NCBI GenBank assembly: GCA_019751815.1
Contig: JAIEMW010000003.1
Location: 1 to 64,000, forward strand
Length of the DNA: 64,000 bases
Origin: Cyanobacteriota bacterium
Lineage (GTDB): Bacteria > Cyanobacteriota > Vampirovibrionia > Vampirovibrionales > Vampirovibrionaceae
Direction of reading: 5' to 3'
Shown here: positions 35,318 through 45,011 of the stretch, in pieces
Position numbering within the stretch: the stretch's first letter is position 1
How the letters are laid out: each line of letters starts with the position of its first letter
Position numbers and translations under genes: made by a program
The notes under the pieces: generated by a model
Seen by the model: the letters and a program-made list of their open reading frames with translations, nothing else
Databases searched by the model: none
What the model was told of the DNA's origin: nothing

Positions 35318-37393
35318 ATGACAGCCACCCAAACCTCGGAAACAAACAATACCCTTGCCAGCCCTATCGTTGCCACAGAATGGCAAGATGTCTGGGGAAA
35401 GCCGCATCAAGTTCCCACTGCCACACTAGAGAGTATCCAGTCGCTGCTAGCTGCAACCAACGTGGCCACCAGCGACCAACAAATACTGCCCTCTGTCTTG
35501 GTATGGAAAACGTCTCAAGGGACGCCAAAAATTAAGCTTTGCAGAACTGTTACCGCCCCAGAATTAGAAAAAACAACACTTTTTCTCAGTCTTGAGGGCG
35601 AAACTCCTGTTGAAATTTCCTTAGCCGAGTGTGTCTTTGATGAAAGCCAACAATTAAATTTACCGACCCGTTTCGCTACGCTTCCGCCTGGGTATCACAC
35701 ACTGAGTCTTTTTTGTGACAGCGTCAAACAATCGATGTCACTCATTGTCACACCCGGGCAGTGTTTTCTGCCAGAAGCGTTGACACGTCCTGAAGGCAAG
35801 CTCTGGGGGCCCACCTTGCAACTATATGCATTAAATAGCACTCAAGATTCTGGCATTGGGGATTTTGGCGGTCTGCAACAAGTGATCGAGTGGGCCGGTC
35901 AAAACGGTGCTGGCTTTATTGGGCTTAACCCTTTACACGCATTATTTCCTCACAATCCAGCGCACTATAGTCCATATTCGCCAAGCTCTCTGGCATATTT
36001 CAACCCGCTTTATCTCTCTCTAAAAGACATTCCAGAGGTTCAAGAACCTCAAGAGTCAATTAATAGTAATAACTTGGTTGATTATCCAGCCGTCTCCGCA
36101 CAAAAGCTGAAGGCATTACGGCTGGGATTTGATTCATTCAAAGCCCAGCATCTCGCTTCTAAAACACCTCGAGGCAAAGCTTTTCTAGATTATTGCCAGA
36201 CTGAAGGCAATCGACTTATGGAAACGGCCACCTTTTTTGCCTTGCAAGACTTTCTCTATGCCAAAGACCCCATGCACTGGGGTTGGCCCGTCTGGCCGGC
36301 TGAATACAGAGACTGTCAGAGTGAGACGGTTCAGGCCTTTGCCGGTAAACACCGGAGTGAGATCCAGTTTTATCAGTATCTACAATGGCTTCTCCACGAA
36401 CAATTAAGCCAGCTAAAGGCAAGTTACCAACAGCACGGACTCCCTTTAGGCCTTTATTTTGATCTGGCTGTCGGTTCCGATATAGGTGGGGCCGATGTTT
36501 GGCGCCGCCCACAGTGTTATGCCCTCAATATGGCGGCAGGTGCCCCACCTGATGAGCTGAATCAAAAAGGCCAGAACTGGGGTCTGCCTCCCTGGATCCC
36601 CACGCAGCTTCAGGCCAGTGCCTATCAGCCTTTTATTGAAATGGTTTCACAGAATATGCGCTACGCAGGGGCTCTCAGACTGGATCATGTGATGGGACTG
36701 CTCAGGTTATTTTGGATTCCTCAAAATGCTCCTGATGCGGGCTACGGGGCCTATGTCTCCTACCCCATTGATGATTTACTCGGCATCCTCGCACTGGAAA
36801 GTGTTAGAAACGAGTGTGTGGTGATTGGAGAAGACCTTGGTACGGTCCCGCCCGAAATGGCAGGTAAGATGCGGGCTGCCAATATCCTTTCTTACAAGGT
36901 GTTTTACTTTGAAAAGAATGAGCAGCAGCAGTACCATACAGCAAAGAGTTATACACCACAGGCTATGGTGACTGTTTCTACCCACGATTTACCCACACTT
37001 CAAGGATTTTGGCTTGAAAAAGACATTGAAATTAGAACCCAATTGAATTTATACCCCTCTGAATCGCTGCGAACCAGGCAAATTAATGAGAGACAACATG
37101 AAAAAGCGAATATAGCTTTATTGTGTGGAGATCCTGACCTGGATACTCAGCAGCCCCTGCCACTAGAGGCTGTCTGTCAGCTGATGAAGTTTCTCGGGCA
37201 AAGCCCCAGTTACCTACAAGCGGTACAAATGGAAGATATTTTTGGTCAAACCGTACAGATGAATGTGCCCGGAACAGTAAACGAACACCCCAACTGGCAA
37301 TACCGATTGGAAGTCCCCATTGAAGACTGGGGAAATGACCCCCGGGTGCAAGCTGTCTGTCAGGTTTTGAGACAGGTTAGACCCAGAAAATAA
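35318..37393 (+). CDS. malQ: 4-alpha-glucanotransferase
   Basis: GH77 enzyme that transfers alpha-1,4-glucan segments between maltooligosaccharides. 691 residues: an N-terminal beta domain (~1-155) as in E. coli-type MalQ, then the barrel. Motifs: GIGDFGGLQQVIEWAGQNGA, LNPLHALFPHNPAHYSPYSP, ALRLDHVMGLLRLFWIP with the nucleophile Asp, VVIGEDLGTVPPEM with the acid Glu, and VSTHDLPTLQGFW with the third Asp. All catalytic residues are intact. No clear Shine-Dalgarno before ATG 35318. Works with the phosphorylase-type protein at 30255 in glucan breakdown, if that protein is active. Confidence 0.94.
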   Translation: MTATQTSETNNTLASPIVATEWQDVWGKPHQVPTATLESIQSLLAATNVATSDQQILPSVLVWKTSQGTPKIKLCRTVTAPELEKTTLFLSLEGETPVEISLAECVFDESQQLNLPTRFATLPPGYHTLSLFCDSVKQSMSLIVTPGQCFLPEALTRPEGKLWGPTLQLYALNSTQDSGIGDFGGLQQVIEWAGQNGAGFIGLNPLHALFPHNPAHYSPYSPSSLAYFNPLYLSLKDIPEVQEPQESINSNNLVDYPAVSAQKLKALRLGFDSFKAQHLASKTPRGKAFLDYCQTEGNRLMETATFFALQDFLYAKDPMHWGWPVWPAEYRDCQSETVQAFAGKHRSEIQFYQYLQWLLHEQLSQLKASYQQHGLPLGLYFDLAVGSDIGGADVWRRPQCYALNMAAGAPPDELNQKGQNWGLPPWIPTQLQASAYQPFIEMVSQNMRYAGALRLDHVMGLLRLFWIPQNAPDAGYGAYVSYPIDDLLGILALESVRNECVVIGEDLGTVPPEMAGKMRAANILSYKVFYFEKNEQQQYHTAKSYTPQAMVTVSTHDLPTLQGFWLEKDIEIRTQLNLYPSESLRTRQINERQHEKANIALLCGDPDLDTQQPLPLEAVCQLMKFLGQSPSYLQAVQMEDIFGQTVQMNVPGTVNEHPNWQYRLEVPIEDWGNDPRVQAVCQVLRQVRPRK

Positions 37394-37405
37394 GGCTATT
37401 TTGGG

Positions 37406-37765
37406 TTAATCTGTGTTGCAGAGCGGGGTAAATTCCGCCAAAAGCGATTTCAACATCTGATTTCGACGAATGCTGCTCTCTTCCAAAAAGGTGGCCACAT
37501 AGATCTTGGCATCCACCCCAGTAAAATTTTTCCAACAGGAATATTTTGGATGGCTTGCATGAATGCCATGGGCCATTAAATTGGGGGTTTCACCCAAATA
37601 AATCACAAAATAATCGGCTTCATTGACCGATAAAATGGCAAACACCCCACCACGGTCGGGTGCCTTAAAGGTGACCAGCGGTTCTGGCCCCTCAAACGGG
37701 GTACCCGCCAAATTAATCTTAGGACGTTGAATCTCAAACATCGGCTTCACATGCAGTGCAAACAC
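37406..37765 (-). CDS. Small orphan, degenerate GIY-YIG-like fold
   Basis: 119 residues from GTG 37765 (ATG 37741 is an alternative). The order GVFAILSV...YFVIYLGETPNL...HP..CW...E..RR..L..LLAEFTPLCN resembles GIY-YIG nuclease domains, where GxY...GIYIGxTxxL is followed by a CW-type helix and a C-terminal Glu and 'PxCN'. The first Tyr reads Phe and no clear catalytic Arg follows NL, so nuclease activity is uncertain. No partner domain is present. It lies between malQ (convergent) and the glycosyltransferase pair (divergent). Confidence 0.5.
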   Translation of the reverse strand: MFALHVKPMFEIQRPKINLAGTPFEGPEPLVTFKAPDRGGVFAILSVNEADYFVIYLGETPNLMAHGIHASHPKYSCWKNFTGVDAKIYVATFLEESSIRRNQMLKSLLAEFTPLCNTD

Positions 37766-37851
37766 GTTACGGCAACGAATATTCCCCGTAGAATAGGGGG
37801 ATCATTTTCTTATTTTACCCCAGAACAGGGCGACGCCAGAGACGCATAAGC

Positions 37852-39111
37852 ATGCCAAAGACTGACTCTCTAAAATCTACTCTAGAACCTGCAACAAAAA
37901 CCTTAAAAGTACTCTTCATCTGCCATGATGGGGCATTGTATGGTTCTCAAGAGAGCTTATTGCAGCTTATCTCCTCCTTAAATCCCCAAGAAATCACTGT
38001 TTATGTCTCAATTGCGCGGCCTGGACCGTTAGTGGAAAAATTAGAAGCGCTTCCCCAGGTTCACGTTCTACATCATCAGCGTATTGGGTGGTTTAAGCAC
38101 GATCCCCGTTCTGGGCTTGCACGCATTTGCGATATTCTATCGCTTATCTACAGCTGTCTATTCAGATTAACTGGCACGATGACTCATATTCATCAATACG
38201 ATATTGAGTTAGTCCACACCAACAGTGTTGTCTCCCTGGAAGGTGCTTTGGCAGCCTGGCTGATGCGGATACCACACGTCTGGCACATTCGTGAACTCTT
38301 TTACTGGGACAATCCTAAATTATTTCCCACCCTAGGAAAACGTCTCACCCGTTTTATCATAGAGTGCTTATCCAGCCGCATTCTCTGTATTTCCTCTGCT
38401 GTGCAAAAACAATTTAACGCTGTGTCCAAAGCTGTCTTAGTTCCCAACGCCTTTCTCCCACCACCAGAGTCCAGTGCTATTTTAAACCGGGATTACCTCC
38501 TTCCTACAGAAAGCCAGTGTCTATTTCAGCTAGGCTATGTAGGCCGAATCAGCGAAGGGAAAAGGCTTCATCTGTTACTTCAAGCGCTGTCTCTATTAAA
38601 ACAACAACACAGCTCTTTCCCATTTCATCTCACCGTGGTGGGCGGCTTTGTGGACGTGCCCTACCAAACCCTTATTGAGACAATGATACAAGACCTAGAT
38701 TTATCTAAGCACGTCAACTTGGTGGGTTACCAGACAAAAGAAGTCCTCTATCAGTATTATGCCCAGTGGGACTGCCTGGTTTTGCCTTCTCTCAATGAGC
38801 CCTTTGGGAGGGTCTTGATTGAGGCAATGTCCTTTGGTCTTCCTTGCATTGCCTCCAACTCCGGCGGGGTTCCAGATATCATTACCCAGCTGGATGTTGG
38901 GGTGTTGTTTCAGCCCGATTCCGCAGAGGACCTGGCTGCCCAATTGAACGCGCTGTTTTTTGTGCCCGATACTGTCTTAGCCGCGAAGCACCGTCAGGCA
39001 ATTTCACAGGCCGCTAGACGCAGTGCTCTCGATCGATTTAACATAGAGTCTCACAAGGCCAGCATTTTATCTGTTTACAAAGCCTGCCTCACCCGACAAG
39101 AGTCTATCTAA
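37852..39111 (+). CDS. Glycosyltransferase family 4 protein (1)
   Basis: 419 residues, GT-B fold. N-terminal CHDGALYGSQESLLQLIS (glycine-rich acceptor loop) and C-terminal GT4 signature VLPSLNEPFGRVLIEAMSFGLPCIAS with the EPFG and E...G donor-site pattern, plus LGYVGRISEGKRLHLLLQAL. Cytosolic or peripheral membrane enzyme moving a sugar from an NDP-sugar to a lipid-linked glycan. It overlaps the second GT4 gene by one base (TAATG), and the sugar-nucleotide operon lies just downstream in convergent orientation, so the set likely builds one surface glycan. Confidence 0.85.
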   Translation: MPKTDSLKSTLEPATKTLKVLFICHDGALYGSQESLLQLISSLNPQEITVYVSIARPGPLVEKLEALPQVHVLHHQRIGWFKHDPRSGLARICDILSLIYSCLFRLTGTMTHIHQYDIELVHTNSVVSLEGALAAWLMRIPHVWHIRELFYWDNPKLFPTLGKRLTRFIIECLSSRILCISSAVQKQFNAVSKAVLVPNAFLPPPESSAILNRDYLLPTESQCLFQLGYVGRISEGKRLHLLLQALSLLKQQHSSFPFHLTVVGGFVDVPYQTLIETMIQDLDLSKHVNLVGYQTKEVLYQYYAQWDCLVLPSLNEPFGRVLIEAMSFGLPCIASNSGGVPDIITQLDVGVLFQPDSAEDLAAQLNALFFVPDTVLAAKHRQAISQAARRSALDRFNIESHKASILSVYKACLTRQESI

Positions 39112-40454
39112 TGAATAACCCTCCATTTTTTACTGAAAGCAGTCTCGCCAATCGTCCCGCCGACCAGATGGCAGCTATTCGCGTGGGGATGGTATTGGAC
39201 CAACCCTTTCCACCTGATGCCAGGGTTGAACGAGAAGCCATGGCGCTTGCCCGTGCGGGTTTTGAGGTCCATTTACTCTGTATGTCCAAAAATGGTAGCC
39301 CAGCTGATGAGTATTATCGAGGGTTCTGGATACACCGTGCCTCTCCTGAAGCACTCCAATTCACCATTCCTCTGCTCAATCTTGAAACGCGCTTGCCCTA
39401 CACGGGCATCATTCAAAGCCTGGCACACTCTTGGATGCATATTGATACCACGTGGCACAGTTTAATTCATCGCTTTGTGCGGCATTACCAAATTCAAATA
39501 CTGCATATTCACGATCTTCGTCTGGTTAAAACCGCACTGCACGTGAAAAATAACGCATGCAGCGATATGCCCCTAACACTGGTAGCAGATTTACATGAGA
39601 ATTATCCTGCCTTAATGCAGCTTTTAAAGGGGAAAACGGACCCAGCCCGGGGTGAAAAAGCCCGTATCAAATGGCAGAAAATAGAAGATGAAGCAACTCA
39701 AGGCGCGGATCATGTCATTACCGTGATTGAGGAAGCCAGAGACCGCTTAATTGGAGGCGGTTTACCCCCCAGTAAAGTCACTGTGTTGCCCAACACAGTG
39801 GATACAGAGAAGTTTCTCCAGGCTGCCACTAATCCTGAAGTGACCAAGCGCTTTAAATCTCGGTTTTTACTCACCTATGTGGGTCATATCAATGGAGAAC
39901 ACCGAGGTATCCACACCGTGCTGGAAGCAATGGCATTGTTAAAAGATGAGATGCCAGAGCTTAGCTTTGTGGGTGCAGGGCCCGTACGAGATGATTACGG
40001 CCGCAAGCTGGATGCACTGATTAAGGAGCATCAACTCACTGATCGCGTGCATTTTACGGGTTGGTTAGACGAAACAGCTTTTGTTCCTTACATACAGGCG
40101 GCAGATATATGCCTTTGCCCGCACCAACAAAATGACCATACCAATAATACCTTTCCAAACAAGGTCTATCTCTACCATTTATTTTCAAAGCCGGTTATCA
40201 CCAGTGATTGTGTCCCACTAAAACGGTATATTGATAACACCCAGGGTGGACTGGTTTTCCGTTCTGGCAAGGCTGAAGAGCTAGCTGATTGTATTCGTCA
40301 GTTATACACCCATCAGATCCAACGCAAAACGCTGGGAGAAGATGGTTACCAGGCTGTGATTAAGACCTATCACTGGGGAAATACAGAAAAAACGCTGCTC
40401 TCTCTCTATCAAACGCTCTCTCAAAAAACAGCACCCGTTCTGGTTTCTGTTTAG
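39111..40454 (+). CDS. Glycosyltransferase family 4 protein (2)
   Basis: 447 residues. N-terminal VGMVLDQPFPPDARVEREA with the PPDxRVxxEA motif common in GT4 enzymes, LHIHDLRLVK and VADLHENYP acceptor-side loops, and the C-terminal half TYVGHINGEHRGIHTVLEAM, FTGWLDETAFVPYIQAADI, and NKVYLYHLFSKPVITSD. The family is close to WcaL-/GumH-like enzymes used in polysaccharide synthesis. The usual EPFG-E motif is replaced by NNTFPNKVYLYHLF, so donor specificity is not predictable. Translationally coupled to the preceding GT4 gene. Confidence 0.85.
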   Translation: MNNPPFFTESSLANRPADQMAAIRVGMVLDQPFPPDARVEREAMALARAGFEVHLLCMSKNGSPADEYYRGFWIHRASPEALQFTIPLLNLETRLPYTGIIQSLAHSWMHIDTTWHSLIHRFVRHYQIQILHIHDLRLVKTALHVKNNACSDMPLTLVADLHENYPALMQLLKGKTDPARGEKARIKWQKIEDEATQGADHVITVIEEARDRLIGGGLPPSKVTVLPNTVDTEKFLQAATNPEVTKRFKSRFLLTYVGHINGEHRGIHTVLEAMALLKDEMPELSFVGAGPVRDDYGRKLDALIKEHQLTDRVHFTGWLDETAFVPYIQAADICLCPHQQNDHTNNTFPNKVYLYHLFSKPVITSDCVPLKRYIDNTQGGLVFRSGKAEELADCIRQLYTHQIQRKTLGEDGYQAVIKTYHWGNTEKTLLSLYQTLSQKTAPVLVSV

Positions 40455-40465
40455 ACCCTTACTTC

Positions 40466-41479
40466 TTAGACGTTATAGACCGTCGTCTTGTAGGCGGACA
40501 GCGAGTGCCGGATGGCATCAATGGTGAGACTGAGCCCTTCCTCAAAAGAAACTGTTGGCTGCCAGTTCAGGCGTTCTTTGGCCATTTGATTGTTACACAG
40601 CAGGAGACCCACCTCGCTTTGTTCAGGCCGGACACGCTCTGGATCATCTGCCTGCACCGAATGTGACGGTTGATTGAGGATTTTCAGGATCATCTCAACC
40701 GTTTCTCCAATACTCACCGCAAACCCAGAGCCTACATTGGTCACATGCCCTAGGGCGGCATCACAGGATCCCACCGCCAAAAAACCGGCAACTGTGTCGC
40801 TCACATAGGTGAAATCTCGCTGGGGTGCCAGAGAGCCCAGAACAATAGGTTGTCCAGTTAGGGCTTGGCTAATAATGGTCGGAATAATGGCCCGTGCTGA
40901 TTGCCGAGGGCCATAGGTGTTAAACGGCCGAATGGTGGTAGCAGGTAGAGAGAAACTCCGGTAGTAGCTATCCACCAGTTGATCTGCCGCTATTTTACTG
41001 GCTGAATAGGGAGATTGCCCCTGCAATGGATGCTTTTCGTCAATGGGTGTGTATAGGGCAGTCCCATAAGTCTCACTGGTGGAAGTATGAACCAGTCTGC
41101 GAATCCCCTCTGAACGCGCTGCTTCCAGAACATTCAATGTCCCTGTCACATTCACACTCACATAGTGCTGCGGTGCAATGTAAGAGTATGGGATACCAAT
41201 CAAGGCAGCCAGATGAAACACCGTATCCACGTTTTCGCACAAGCGCCTCATTAAAAATGGGTCTGTGATGTCGCCTGTATGAATCTCCAACGCTTGTTGG
41301 ACAGATTCTGGCAGTCGCTCTATGTGTCCCCAATCGTTTCGAGAGTTATATTTCACGAGCGCTCGAACATGGGCACCCTGTCTGACCAAGGCTTCGGTTA
41401 AATGACTGGCAATAAACCCCCCGGCACCGGTGACCAAAACCGTACGGCCGTCGTAAAAATTCTCTCGCTGCGTCATCAT
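40466..41479 (-). CDS. LegB-like nucleotide-sugar 4,6-dehydratase (extended SDR)
   Basis: About 337 residues from the paired ATGs near 41479, preceded by AAGGAAG; an in-frame extension to 41608 would overlap the upstream gene. NAD-binding TGAGGFIASH (17-26), HLAALIGIPYSY, the VHTSTSETYG strand, the catalytic YSASK, RPFNTYGPRQSARAIIPT and DFTYVSDTVAGF. These blocks are those I associate with the LegB/EDH_00030 type dehydratases that act on GDP- or UDP-GlcNAc on routes to legionaminic acid and other dideoxysugars. Last gene of a three-gene operon with a reductase-type SDR and a sugar nucleotidyltransferase. No NeuB-type synthase is in the window, so the final sugar is unknown. Confidence 0.8.
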   Translation of the reverse strand: MMTQRENFYDGRTVLVTGAGGFIASHLTEALVRQGAHVRALVKYNSRNDWGHIERLPESVQQALEIHTGDITDPFLMRRLCENVDTVFHLAALIGIPYSYIAPQHYVSVNVTGTLNVLEAARSEGIRRLVHTSTSETYGTALYTPIDEKHPLQGQSPYSASKIAADQLVDSYYRSFSLPATTIRPFNTYGPRQSARAIIPTIISQALTGQPIVLGSLAPQRDFTYVSDTVAGFLAVGSCDAALGHVTNVGSGFAVSIGETVEMILKILNQPSHSVQADDPERVRPEQSEVGLLLCNNQMAKERLNWQPTVSFEEGLSLTIDAIRHSLSAYKTTVYNV

Positions 41480-41517
41480 AATCTTCCTTGTTAAAAATCT
41501 AGCTTTAAAAATAATCC

Positions 41518-42459
41518 TTAACGGGCCAGTCCAGCCAATGTAGCTTGTTCTCGCCAGTATTGAAGTTCTTGATCCAGGCCTTCTGACAAACTCAATGCTG
41601 GTTTCCACCCTGTATGGATATTAATTTTGTTGATTCGTGCGATCGAAACGTCTCGTAGCTGTTTGCCCTGGGGAAACACTTCGGGCGACTTTAAACTAGA
41701 GTGCTGCAAGAGATAATCAAGTATCCATTGGGTACTGACCCCTTCGGCACTGGCAATATGGTAAATTTCGTGTGGTTTTCCGGACAGTCCAAGAGCGATT
41801 AATCCACTGACCACATCTTGGACATGAATAAAATCCCGAATAGCCAACATATTTTTGACTTTTATCCTAGATGCCATGCCCTTATACTGCTCCAACTGGG
41901 CAATTTGGGAAGCCAAAGAGGCCACAACAAAGGTGTTGGGTGTACAGCCGTACACGTTGAACAGACGCCCTACGATGACAGGGAGATCATAACGCCTGCC
42001 TGTAACAAGGGCCGAATGGGTTTGAGATAATTTCGCAACACCGTAATCACCCGAAGGCCGAGTAGGAGCATCTTCCTCTATAGGGGTTGTCTGTGTAGCA
42101 AGCCCATACTCCGCCGCAGAGCCTAAAACAACGGTTCTGGCCTGGATTTGAGCTTCTACCAAAGATTCCAACAGATGTTGTGTCCCCAATACGTTTACAC
42201 TGAGTTGTTCTGCCAAAGTGGCTGTGCGCGGGGCTGCGGCCGCGTGAAAAACCACATCCGGTTGGGCTTCAGCCAAGGCCTTGGGTAGATTGGGGTCGCC
42301 AATAGCCATTTCGACGGGATACCACCCGTGCAGCTCACTCACCACACCTGAGGGAATCCGCATATCCAAACCGACCACATGGCTACTGGGCTCATTCACC
42401 AGGCGCTGCAAGAGCGTCCGCCCAATATATCCTGTACAACCCGTCACCAAATAACGCAT
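41518..42459 (-). CDS. NAD-dependent epimerase/dehydratase or reductase (extended SDR)
   Basis: 313 residues. NAD motif YLVTGCTGYIGRTLL (3-17), FHAAAAPRTATLAEQLSVNV, VLGSAAEYG and catalytic YGVAK (~140) characterise an extended short-chain dehydrogenase. GRLFNVYGCTPNTF and DFIHVQDVVSGL resemble GDP-4-keto-6-deoxymannose reductases (Rmd) more than epimerases. Probably reduces or epimerises the keto-sugar made by the neighbouring dehydratase (inference). One base separates its start from the end of the nucleotidyltransferase gene, and 38 bp separate it from the dehydratase. Confidence 0.8.
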   Translation of the reverse strand: MRYLVTGCTGYIGRTLLQRLVNEPSSHVVGLDMRIPSGVVSELHGWYPVEMAIGDPNLPKALAEAQPDVVFHAAAAPRTATLAEQLSVNVLGTQHLLESLVEAQIQARTVVLGSAAEYGLATQTTPIEEDAPTRPSGDYGVAKLSQTHSALVTGRRYDLPVIVGRLFNVYGCTPNTFVVASLASQIAQLEQYKGMASRIKVKNMLAIRDFIHVQDVVSGLIALGLSGKPHEIYHIASAEGVSTQWILDYLLQHSSLKSPEVFPQGKQLRDVSIARINKINIHTGWKPALSLSEGLDQELQYWREQATLAGLAR

Positions 42460-42460
42460 C

Positions 42461-43183
42461 TTAGGGGCTGTCCGATGGAATCAGGTGCGAGCGCATTTGC
42501 TGAAAGTCGTTCACCGCTGTCTCATAATCATCTACACGGCCAATATCCAGCCAATATCCCTTAAATGGGAAGGTATGTGACGCCTCATTCACGTCAATCA
42601 GATGTTTCATCAGGTGATCGAACCCGTAAAACTGATTTTCCGGGATAAACTCTTGGATTCGTCGGTTAAACATATACACTCCCATACTCACGGAGTGCTC
42701 CAGAGTGGGTTTTTCCACAAAAGCTTGGATTTGATGAGTTTCCTCGTCGTATTCAATGATGCCAAAATCAATTTTTGACGTGCGTTGATAGACAGCAATG
42801 GTTGTCAGGTGCTTCTGACGAACGTGTGAATCAAAAAATTCTCGGTAATTAATATCTGAGACGATATCGGCGTTCATCACCAGAAAGTTCTCAGGTAAAT
42901 TGGGGATACGCCGAAGAGGACCCGCCGTGCCCATAGGTTGATCTTCTCGGACATACTGAATGTGAAGCCCCAGTTTACTACCGTCTCCAAAATAGGCTTC
43001 AATCAGCTCTGCCAAATGGCCAACAGCCAGTGTGATAGTCGTGAAGCCATAATATTTCAGCTGTCTCAAGACCACTTCCAGAATAGGCATTTCTCCCAGG
43101 GGGACCAGTGCCTTGGGTAGCAGGGTAGTATAGGGCCGAAGCCGTGTACCCATACCGCCTGCCAAGATCACTGCTTGTGTCAT
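42461..43183 (-). CDS. Sugar-1-phosphate nucleotidyltransferase
   Basis: 240 residues, GT-A-like nucleotidyltransferase: N-terminal AVILAGGMGTRLRPYTTLLPK (the nucleotide loop with the G-x-G-T-R-L-x-P...PK signature), LVMNADIVSDINY with metal-binding Asp, VEKPTLEHSVSMGVYMFN and GYWLDIGRVDDYE. It lacks the C-terminal left-handed helix, so it activates a sugar phosphate only. Similar to mannose-1-P or heptose-1-P guanylyltransferases (HddC, PtmE); base and sugar are not determined. First gene of the operon 43183 to 40466. Confidence 0.85.
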   Translation of the reverse strand: MTQAVILAGGMGTRLRPYTTLLPKALVPLGEMPILEVVLRQLKYYGFTTITLAVGHLAELIEAYFGDGSKLGLHIQYVREDQPMGTAGPLRRIPNLPENFLVMNADIVSDINYREFFDSHVRQKHLTTIAVYQRTSKIDFGIIEYDEETHQIQAFVEKPTLEHSVSMGVYMFNRRIQEFIPENQFYGFDHLMKHLIDVNEASHTFPFKGYWLDIGRVDDYETAVNDFQQMRSHLIPSDSP

Positions 43184-43266
43184 AACGCCGCCCCGTTCCT
43201 TTATAAACGTCTTGCTACGTCTACTTTAACATAAGACCGGATATATAGGCTTAAAACCCGCCAGTA

Positions 43267-44772
43267 TTATTTACGGGCCAGTGCCAACACCGCATCCACG
43301 TGACGTTGCCAGGCCGCTTGTCTCTCTTCTCGTTCTGGGGCAGACATCACCGGTTGAAATGTCTCCAACCTCTCCGGCAGATTCCGAATCGCCTGAGGCG
43401 AAGGGAAGAATCCCGTGGCGAGTCCTGCCAAAAACCCGGCGCCTTTGGCGGTGATCTCGGCGTCATCCACCCGGGTTACGGGAGTGCCCAAAATATCGGC
43501 TAAAAACTGCATAAAGAAATTGGAGCGGGTCACTCCTCCGTCCACTCTCAGAGAATTCAGACGAAGACCAGCCTCTTTCTGCATCAGATGCAGTACATCA
43601 GCCGTCATGTAGGCGATAGATTCCAGCGCAGCCCTGACCAAGTGGGCCCGATCAGTTTTACGGGTCAGTCCGGCTATCATCCCGCGAGCATGGGCATCCC
43701 AATGGGGCGCCCCCAGCCCTGTGAGCGCAGGCACAAAGTAGACACCTTCGTTCCCTTGGGTCTTTGCCACCAAGGCATCCGCTTGCTTGGCACTTTTTAA
43801 AATCCCCACCTCTCGTAACCATTCCAGAATCGTGCCCGCGGTAAACACAGCCCCTTCAGACGCATAACTGCTCTGCCCCGCCTCTTGACAGGCCAAGGTG
43901 GTCAAAAGCCCCCCTTCAGAGCGGACGGGCTTATCTGCCAAATTCATTACCAAAAAAGCCCCGGTGCCAAAGGTGCTTTTCGCCTCACCGCTGTCCCAAC
44001 ATTTCTGCCCGTAGAGTGCTGCCTGCTGGTCGCCAATACAACCGGCCAGAGGAACTGACTCTCCTCCCGTCAGCTTAGAATTCACCAACCCGTAAGTTTC
44101 AGCAGAGCCTTTCACCTCGGGAAGAATCTCCTTTGGAATACCAAAAAGCTTTAACAATTCAGGATCCCACTGTTTGGTATGGATATTCAGTAGCTGTGTA
44201 CGTGAAGCATTGGTGAGATCACTTACAAAGACCTTACCTCCACTCAAATTCCACAAAATCCAGGTATCCACCGTCCCGGCTCGAAGACGTCCTTGCTTAA
44301 GCAACTCATTTGCTTTGGGGGTATTATCCAGTAGCCATTTGAGTTTTGTGGCAGAAAAATAGGGGTCCACCACCAAACCGGTCTTCTCCACAATAGTGTT
44401 CACTGTATCTGGGGATGTTTTCATCTGGTCACAGACATCTGCCGTTCTCCTACACTGCCAAACAATGGCATTATGGAGTGGCTTCCCTGTTTTGGCGTCC
44501 CAAAGCATCACCGTTTCTCGCTGATTGGTCAGACCTACCGCATGAATATCTTTCCAGGAAAGTCCTGCCTGTTGAAAGGCTTGGTCAATCACAGTCAGAG
44601 TGGTTTTCCACAGGGTGTTGGGATTATGCTCTACCCAGCCAGGCTTGGGGAAGATTTGCCGAAATGCCTTGTAACCCTTGGCGACGAATTGTCCTTCTCG
44701 GTTCATCACGCAAGCCCGTATACCGGTCGTTCCATGGTCTAACACAAGCAAATAAGGCTTTTGGCGGCTCAC
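43267..44772 (-). CDS. glpK: Glycerol kinase
   Basis: FGGY kinase phosphorylating glycerol to glycerol-3-phosphate. I start it at GTG 44772 because AAGGA lies ten bases upstream and the result, 501 residues, is the family length; the open frame runs to 44934. Motifs: LVLDHGTTGIRACV (usual DQGTTSSR), VGLTNQRET, WQCRRTA, TVDTWILWNLSGG, GDQQAALYGQ, STFGTGAFLVMN and the second FGGY site ALESIAYMTADV followed by RVDGGVTRSN. The His in DHGTTG and GIR for SSR depart from typical GlpK, but the glycerol-binding NQRET, WxxRR and D (IGDQQ) residues remain. Confidence 0.88.
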   Translation of the reverse strand: MSRQKPYLLVLDHGTTGIRACVMNREGQFVAKGYKAFRQIFPKPGWVEHNPNTLWKTTLTVIDQAFQQAGLSWKDIHAVGLTNQRETVMLWDAKTGKPLHNAIVWQCRRTADVCDQMKTSPDTVNTIVEKTGLVVDPYFSATKLKWLLDNTPKANELLKQGRLRAGTVDTWILWNLSGGKVFVSDLTNASRTQLLNIHTKQWDPELLKLFGIPKEILPEVKGSAETYGLVNSKLTGGESVPLAGCIGDQQAALYGQKCWDSGEAKSTFGTGAFLVMNLADKPVRSEGGLLTTLACQEAGQSSYASEGAVFTAGTILEWLREVGILKSAKQADALVAKTQGNEGVYFVPALTGLGAPHWDAHARGMIAGLTRKTDRAHLVRAALESIAYMTADVLHLMQKEAGLRLNSLRVDGGVTRSNFFMQFLADILGTPVTRVDDAEITAKGAGFLAGLATGFFPSPQAIRNLPERLETFQPVMSAPEREERQAAWQRHVDAVLALARK

Positions 44773-45011
44773 GGTTAAGGTATCCTTTCCAAATAAAGGA
44801 GAAACAGGGACAAGAGAATCAGACAATTTTACGCGACGGCTTTGCTCTCCTGCTACACGACGAGAAGGGTATTTTGACAGAGTCACGGCCTGCATTACCA
44901 TCACACAAGAATACTCACACAAAAAACAACTCACACCATCGAGATTAGCTCAAAATCACTGTATATTCAAAATCTCGACAAATTCAATGCTACAGCCGAC
45001 TTGTGAGCGTT

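Noticed and set aside
44415..44948. 177-residue plus-strand frame opposite glpK
   Set aside because: Glycerol kinase on the other strand has full family motifs; this frame has no recognisable domain and low-quality composition.
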